DNA of 5,702 nucleotides, from positions 1-5,702 of the forward strand of contig CALGAD010000034.1 of NCBI GenBank assembly GCA_937951955.1, in the 5' to 3' direction. The DNA comes from an uncultured Bacillaceae bacterium. GTDB lineage: Bacteria; Bacillota; Bacilli; Bacillales; Caldibacillaceae. How positions within the stretch are numbered: position 1 is the first letter of the stretch; each line of letters begins with the position of its first letter. The notes below the pieces were generated by a model. That model was not told where the DNA came from and made no database searches. It saw nothing but the letters and a program-made list of their open reading frames with translations. Position numbers and translations under genes: made by a program. Positions 1-5,200 of this stretch are shown in pieces.

Positions 1-254
1 AACATATCGAGACTTATTTTGATGCTACGGAAGAACAGATTTTGGCCATGCATGAGTTGATTCAAAAAGGAAAGAAACTCTTAGATAATGAATTTAAACC
101 AGATGGCTATAATATCGGGGTAAATGTCGGCTTTTATGGAGGGCAGACTATTCCACATTTACATATCCATTTAATTCCTAGATACAAAGGGGATATTGAG
201 GATCCCCGAGGTGGGGTCAGGAAGATTGTGAAAAATTTGGTACAGTATCCGTAA
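1..254 (+). CDS. HIT family (histidine triad) protein, 3' part only
   Basis: This is the C-terminal part of a HIT-family nucleotide hydrolase or transferase. Members are cytoplasmic and typically cleave dinucleoside polyphosphates or nucleotide phosphoramidates. The frame is open from base 3 and gives 83 visible residues up to TAA at 252-254. The triad motif HLHIHLI is encoded from base 156, with His at visible residues 52, 54 and 56; by analogy with Hint proteins the middle His is the nucleophile. It is followed by IPRYKGD and EDPRGGVR, a tail typical of one common bacterial HIT subgroup. HIT proteins are usually about 130-150 residues, so roughly 50-60 N-terminal residues lie before the window. 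A TTG at 42 and an ATG at 48 fall inside the conserved domain and have no ribosome binding site, so neither is the true start. No clear terminator follows the stop. The family call is firm; the substrate is unknown. Confidence 0.93.
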   Translation, partial: HIETYFDATEEQILAMHELIQKGKKLLDNEFKPDGYNIGVNVGFYGGQTIPHLHIHLIPRYKGDIEDPRGGVRKIVKNLVQYP

Positions 255-720
255 CACATGGGAGACGCTTTGTTTTATAGAAATATTTTTATTGAACTTC
301 CAATTCTATTTAGAAAATATTTTTATCCTAAAAGGTGTTGAGGATTTTAAACTTCATGTTGAAGATATCATGAAAAACATTAAACAGTTTTCTTTTTTGC
401 TTTAGTCTAATGAAAAATGTAGGGAATGGTCAATTAGAATACCCAATAATCCGAATAAATATTCATATTTTTAATCGCTTGACATGGAGCCTCTGTGGGC
501 ATGATTTTTTTAAGGTGGCAAGTCATACATAGACTTTGGCTTTGCAATGCAAATTCGATAACCATGCCCGCCACTCCTTGTAAAGTGTTGGATCTAAAGC
601 AAATTTTGCATAAATCTTCATGGCCAAACACTACAAAAATAAATTGCCATTAATAATTTGTTTAACAAGCTATGGCTTTGAGGGAGAATACAGTTAAATC
701 TAATGTATATAAAAAAATAT
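255..720. other. AT-rich intergenic region with no supported gene
   Basis: This spacer of about 470 bases separates the HIT gene from the VOC operon. I see no tRNA, rRNA or convincing gene in it. It holds a near-direct repeat (TAGAAATATTTTTAT at 278-292 and TAGAAAATATTTTTAT at 311-326). A plus-frame open stretch of 37 codons runs from 292 to 405. A minus-strand open frame of 65 codons runs 631-434, starts with GTG and lacks a ribosome binding site. A perfect dyad TTGTTTAACAA lies at 658-668. The promoter for the downstream pair should be near its right end. The best candidates I can see are TTGAGG at 678-683 with a poor TAATGT at 701-706, or an isolated TATAAA at 708-713; neither is convincing. 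The stretch 480-620 looks less AT-rich than its flanks, which fits a degraded gene or insertion, but this is inference. Confidence 0.6.
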
Positions 721-721
721 C

Positions 722-727
722 GGAGGG
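722..727 (+). promoter_or_regulatory. Ribosome binding site of the VOC gene; decides the start
   Basis: GGAGGG matches the Shine-Dalgarno consensus. It leaves 5 bases before the ATG at 733, but only 2 before the ATG at 730. The in-frame ATG at 703 lies upstream of it and has no such site. This places the start at 733 and removes the 10 residues that the longest open frame would add. Confidence 0.8.
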
Positions 728-732
728 ACATG

Positions 733-1662
733 ATGAGTAAAACAATCGCAAAAATCATCCCCCATCTATGGTTCGACAAAAATGCCCACGAAGCCGCACA
801 GTTTTACACTTCCATATTCCCGGATTCAAAAATTATGAGTACCACAACCCAAAATAGCCCGTATTCCGGGGATTTTGACATCGTTTCTTTTGAACTGTGG
901 AATCAGGAGTTTATGGCGATTGGTGCCGGTCCCTATTTCAAATTCAATCCGTCGATATCATTTATCGTAAATTTTGATCCATCCCGTTTAGATGATGCGG
1001 GTGAAATGTTGGAACATGTGTGGAGTAAATTATCCGAAGGCGGCGCAGTGTTGATGCCCCTTGATTCCTATCCCTTCAGTGAAAAGTTTGGATGGATTCA
1101 AGATAAGTACGGTTTATCATGGCAGTTGATGCTTACCAATCCAGAAGGAGAAGAACGACCGGAAATTGTGCCATCCTTGATGTTTGTCGGTGAAAATTGT
1201 GGTAAAGCGGAAGAAGCAATGAATTTTTATACAACTGTTTTTAAGAATGCGAAGAAGGGACAGCTTACCCGTTATCCGAAAGGGATGGAACCGGATAAAG
1301 AAGGAACCGTCATGTTCTCTGATTTCAAGTTAGAAAATTTATGGATGGTCGCGATGGATAGTGCCCATGAGCATAATTTCAATTTTAATGAAGCCATTTC
1401 ACTTTTGGTCAATTGCGATAGCCAGAAAGAAATTGATTATTATTGGGAAAAATTATCCGCAGTACCTGAGGCGGAACGATGCGGCCGGTTGAAAGATCAA
1501 TTCGGTGTTTCTTGGCAAATCGTTCCAAGAGAGCTAGATGAGATGATGACAAAGGGTACCCCGGAACAAATTGCCCGGGTGAATGAGGTCATGCTTAAAA
1601 TGAAGAAACTTGACCTGGAACAATTACGAAAAGCGTATACGGGAGATGGCTATGAAGAATGA
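733..1662 (+). CDS. PhnB-like VOC superfamily protein, two-module
   Basis: The 309-residue product is a cytoplasmic protein of the vicinal oxygen chelate (glyoxalase/bleomycin-resistance fold) superfamily, PhnB or '3-demethylubiquinone-9 3-methyltransferase' type. That historic family name should not be read as proof of ubiquinone methylation. Two related modules are visible. Module 1 (about residues 5-133) opens IPHLWFDKNAHEAAQFYTSIF and closes DKYGLSWQL. Module 2 (about 145-264) opens VPSLMFVGENCGKAEEAMNFY and closes DQFGVSWQI. A helical tail (265-309) follows. The repeated '(A/E)EA..FY' helix and 'D..G.SWQ' end strand are the family hallmarks. The start at 733 is chosen by the ribosome binding site at 722-727. 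The last 11 bases overlap the next gene, so the two are probably co-transcribed and translationally coupled. I cannot identify metal ligands or a substrate; such proteins are often annotated only as VOC family. The family call is strong and the function is unknown. Confidence 0.9.
   Translation: MSKTIAKIIPHLWFDKNAHEAAQFYTSIFPDSKIMSTTTQNSPYSGDFDIVSFELWNQEFMAIGAGPYFKFNPSISFIVNFDPSRLDDAGEMLEHVWSKLSEGGAVLMPLDSYPFSEKFGWIQDKYGLSWQLMLTNPEGEERPEIVPSLMFVGENCGKAEEAMNFYTTVFKNAKKGQLTRYPKGMEPDKEGTVMFSDFKLENLWMVAMDSAHEHNFNFNEAISLLVNCDSQKEIDYYWEKLSAVPEAERCGRLKDQFGVSWQIVPRELDEMMTKGTPEQIARVNEVMLKMKKLDLEQLRKAYTGDGYEE
1641..1645 (+). promoter_or_regulatory. Ribosome binding site of the SgcJ/EcaC-type gene, inside the VOC gene
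   Basis: GGGAG lies 6 bases before the ATG at 1652 and directly abuts the in-frame ATG at 1646, so 1652 is the better start. The longer in-frame ATG at 1610 has no ribosome binding site and would add residues read from VOC coding sequence. The site lies in the last codons of the upstream gene, which fits translational coupling. Confidence 0.65.
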
Positions 1663-2092
1663 AATCCAAGAGCTTTATAAAAAGTTAATCGCTGCCTGGA
1701 ATAACCGGGATGGTCGTGGAATGGCCGGGTTATTTTCTGAAGAGGGAGTTCAGATTGGCTTTGATGGAAGCAAAGTGGAAGGAAAGAAGGAGATTTACGC
1801 ACATATTCAACCAATTTTTGCAGATCATCCGACTGCTCCATTTGTAACAAAAATTAAATCGATTCGATTTTTGGGAGCGGATGTAGCCATATTACATGCC
1901 ATTGCTGGAATGGTTCCACCGGGAAAAACCGAGATTAACCCTGATGTAAATGCCCAGCAAACCATGGTTGCACATAAGAAAAATGGAACATGGCAAATTG
2001 AATTGTTTCAAAATACTCCTGCCCAATTTCATGGCAGACCGGAATTAGTTGAAGAAATGACGGAAGAATTAAGCCAGGTTATACAGAAATAA
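1652..2092 (+). CDS. SgcJ/EcaC-type NTF2-like (SnoaL/DUF4440-like) protein
   Basis: The 146-residue product is a small NTF2-fold (cone-shaped alpha+beta barrel) protein resembling those annotated 'SgcJ/EcaC family oxidoreductase'. The visible pattern is an N-terminal helix pair (residues 3-29, with LYKKLIAAWNNRDGRGMAGLF), then a beta segment with GVQIGFDGSKVEGKKEI (32-48). A hydrophobic strand IRFLGADVAILHAIAGM (71-87) and the strand NGTWQIELFQNTP (111-123) follow. The closing AQFHGRPE (124-131) is a conserved end motif in this group. The length matches the usual 130-150 residues for a single domain, and there is no signal peptide, so the product is probably cytosolic. It overlaps the VOC gene by 11 bases and ends 15 bases before a strong hairpin, so the two form one short operon. 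The oxidoreductase label comes from antibiotic-biosynthesis relatives and is not demonstrated here. The pairing suggests a shared small-molecule substrate, but that is inference. Confidence 0.85.
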   Translation: MKNEIQELYKKLIAAWNNRDGRGMAGLFSEEGVQIGFDGSKVEGKKEIYAHIQPIFADHPTAPFVTKIKSIRFLGADVAILHAIAGMVPPGKTEINPDVNAQQTMVAHKKNGTWQIELFQNTPAQFHGRPELVEEMTEELSQVIQK

Positions 2093-2107
2093 ATATAGTA
2101 AAAATAT

Positions 2108-2146
2108 TAAGAGCCGCACTGGATTTGCGGCTCTTATACATTTTTT
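2108..2146 (+). terminator. Rho-independent terminator, probably bidirectional
   Basis: A perfect 11-base stem (2108-2118 with 2126-2136, core AAGAGCCGCA / TGCGGCTCTT) encloses a 7-base loop. On the plus strand a run of six T follows at 2141-2146, five bases after the stem, closing the VOC/SgcJ-type pair. Read from the minus strand, the hairpin is followed by a T-rich AATATTTTTAC stretch. It lies about 85 bases past the stop of the large minus-strand gene, so it probably ends that transcript too. Confidence 0.88.
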
Positions 2147-2219
2147 GAAATGATTATCTTAAGAAGCGGTGTATTTTTTACAAAATTAAAGGAGGATGCA
2201 ATCACGCATATACCGAACG
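2147..2219. other. Short convergent spacer with an orphan Shine-Dalgarno-like sequence
   Basis: This spacer lies between the terminator and the stop of the large minus-strand gene. It contains AAAGGAGG at 2188-2195 on the plus strand, a near-perfect ribosome binding site. The only nearby ATG (2196) directly abuts it and gives a 13-codon frame (TAA at 2235-2237) that runs into the end of the opposing gene. No real gene is supported. The site may be chance or the leftover 5' end of a lost gene. Confidence 0.4.
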
Positions 2220-5200
2220 TTATTTAGGTATTTTTAATACTTGACCGATTCGAATCATATCAGATTGCAGGTTGTTTATCCGCTTGATTTCATTCACGCT
2301 CGTATTGTATCGTTTTGCAATTACAGAAAGAGAGTCACCGGCTACAACTGTATAGTTGATTAATGATTGTTCCGCACTCTCTTGTTGGTCGGAAGGGATG
2401 GTCAACTGCTGTCCGACATAAATTGTATCGCTAGTCAAATGATTCGCATTTTTAATTGCCTGTACCGAAGTATTGTATCGTTTCGCGATCAGCGATAAGG
2501 AATCACCGGGTACGACGGTATAGGTGATAGATGCAGGGGCCACGCTTTCAACTGTTGTATCTGTGGGTATGGTCAGTGATTGCCCGATATAAATCGTATC
2601 GGTTGTTAAGTTGTTCGCTTCTATAATAGCGTTGATCGTCGTATTAAATTTTTGGGCAATTCGATAAAGCGAATCTCCTGCTGATACTACATAAGTTGTT
2701 GCTTCGGTAACCGTATTTTCTACTGGTGCATTTTCCGTTTGCGGCGCTTCCTCCACGGTATTGCTTTCAGGTTGCGTTGGTTCATCTATTGGAACGATCA
2801 CTTCTTCATCTGTAGGTTCAGGTGCTACTTCAACGGGTTCAGCTTCCTCTACAACTTGTTCATTTGGAATAAGCAACGTTTGGCCGACAAAAATCATATC
2901 CGAAGTTAGATGATTTAATTCTTTTATTTCATTGACCGTAGTACCAAATTTTTTAGCAATTTGCGACAAGGAATCACCGGCTACGACCGAATAAGTTGAT
3001 CCCTGTGGTGCTTTTTCAACAGGCGGGATGTAAGGGTTGCTAACCGGTACGGAATCAGGAAGTCCTGTCGCGTAGTTATTCCAAATCCCTTCCGTACCTT
3101 GCACAATATTCCAGTTACCGACACCACGCAAATTATATTTTTCTACGAGAGAAAGTTTATATTGAATCGACTCTTCGTTTTCATACCAGATCGTATAGGT
3201 TCCGGCACTGAGTGTTTTTCCATTCACAATCGGTTTCGGATCATTTTCATCAATCGTAATCCGTGCCATCGGCGATAAACTTTCCTCATCAAAAATGACA
3301 GTACCACCGTATTTTTCCACTAGCTCTTCTACTTGCCAGTTGGCGATACCGTATCCACCAACCCGGTCCCCGTCTTTCCAGTACCGGCCATACTGGGCGA
3401 TACCTACAACGATTTGATCGGACTGTACTCCATCTTTCAATGCCTGGATGATCGAACGTTCCACCCAGCGGTAACTGGCCACCGGCCCGGGGTCACTGCC
3501 GACGAAGCTTTCATCATAGGCCATAATCATTAAATAATCAGAAGCCTCTGCCAAAGCTTTATTATCATAGGAGCCATGCCAACCCTCGGTCCAGCCATTC
3601 GGGTTGGCGGCAACTGCCACGGATACTTCTTTACTGTCCGGAATTTTTTCACGAAGTAGACGAACAAATTCGGTATAATCTGCCCGATCTTCGTCGGTAA
3701 CATTTTCAATATCGACGTTGACACCATCAAGATTGTATCGTTCGATGGCTTCGGCAATCTGGGTTGACGCAAGTTCCTTATTTTGCAGCATCGCTCGTCC
3801 CAGATCGCGATCCCAGTTATTACTTAAATACGGGACAACGCGAATGCCCTGGTCGTGCATGGCCTCGATAAAGGCGGTATTCAACGCCCACGTAATTTTT
3901 AATGAACCATCGGGATTAATTTCAAAATAGCTCGGTGCCACGATGTTCATCGATGCGGCGGTTTCATTGATAAACCGTTGCGAATCTTCCACATCCCCAT
4001 AATACATATAGCCTAAATTGACGACTTCAGTCGCTGTAATGGGTAAGATAAGCGATTGACCGGCCTGAACAGTATCCCCGGTAAGATTGTTTATCATTTT
4101 AAGGGCATCGACCGTCGTATTGTATCGCTTCGCAATGGAACTTAATGTCTCGCCCTGGGTAATTGTATGGGTGTCCATTGCAATGGCAACCACTTCACTC
4201 GTATTTCCAGCTACATCCCTTTGGGTGACTTCCGTTCGGGCAATTTGCGTATAATCATCCTGATTCAGGGGAAAAACCATTGCATAAAAGCCATTTTGAT
4301 TTGCTTTGGTGCTTTGAGTGACGATCACGTTGTCATGTTGATCATAAAATGTGACGGTGACATCAGCACCAGCTTCCGCAGAACCGTTCAGGCCAAAAAT
4401 TAATTGATTGCCTTGATAGTAAAAGCCGTTTTTTGAAATGACCGGATTTTCAACGATTGTATCTTTTTGAACGGTAATCGTGCCTAAAACCCGTTCGTTT
4501 CGATAAAGATCTTTTTGGGAAAATTCAATCGTGACCGGTCCATCGTCTAACGTGGAAAGATCCACTGGTAAATTGAATTTTCCATCTTGCACATGAGCAG
4601 TCGCCGTTAATTCCTTTGTGCCATCGGAGGCAATGACGGTAATCGTTGCCCCTTCTTCTGTACTAAGTCCAGATAAAACAAATTCATTTTGGTTGGAACG
4701 ATTGATATAATCGGCGACTTTCTCGAGGGTGATATTTTCGATAATCGTATCTTTGATAAGGGACATTGTTGTTAGTTCATTTCTATTCCCTGCTTTATTA
4801 ATTCCGGTGAAGGAAATAGAGATTTCGCCTTCCTTAAATACGCTCATATCGACGGTTTGGCTAAATTTTCCCACACCATCGGTCATGAATTGGTAAGTTT
4901 CACTCAAATCGCCATCTGTAATGACCATTTCTATTTGTAATAGGGGCTCAGCAATGCCGCTGATTTGAAATGCGGATTCATTGCCGTTATATATCCCGGG
5001 TAAAGCGTCCAATTCGATTTGCTCAGGGATACTCGTATCTTTTGTCATCACTTTTTTACTAGTTGCGCTTAAGTTTCCGGCACGGTCAACTTGATATACT
5101 TCCACCGTAATTTCTCCGTCTTGGAGGGTTGATACATCCATCGGTAGAGAGAATTCCCCTCGTTCATTAACTTTTCCACTCGTTTCAATGGTGTTTTCCT

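Noticed and set aside
42..254. TTG at 42 (or ATG at 48) as the start of the HIT gene
   Set aside because: The frame is open to the window edge, there is no ribosome binding site, and the family needs about 50-60 more N-terminal residues.
368..400. AAAAC/GTTTT pairing followed by T-run as a terminator for the HIT gene
   Set aside because: The stem is only 5 AT-rich pairs with an 8-base loop, more than 100 bases past the stop codon; too weak to call.
703..732. ATG at 703 or 730 as the start of the VOC gene
   Set aside because: 703 lies upstream of the clear ribosome binding site and 730 is only 2 bases from it; 733 has correct spacing.
672..740. Plus-strand 22-codon frame beginning at ATG 672 as a leader peptide
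   Set aside because: It has no ribosome binding site, and its sequence runs across the ribosome binding site and start of the VOC gene without any leader-like feature.
1650..1850. Minus-strand 66-codon open frame opposite the NTF2-fold gene
   Set aside because: It is a shadow of a well-supported coding sequence, with no ribosome binding site or recognisable motif.
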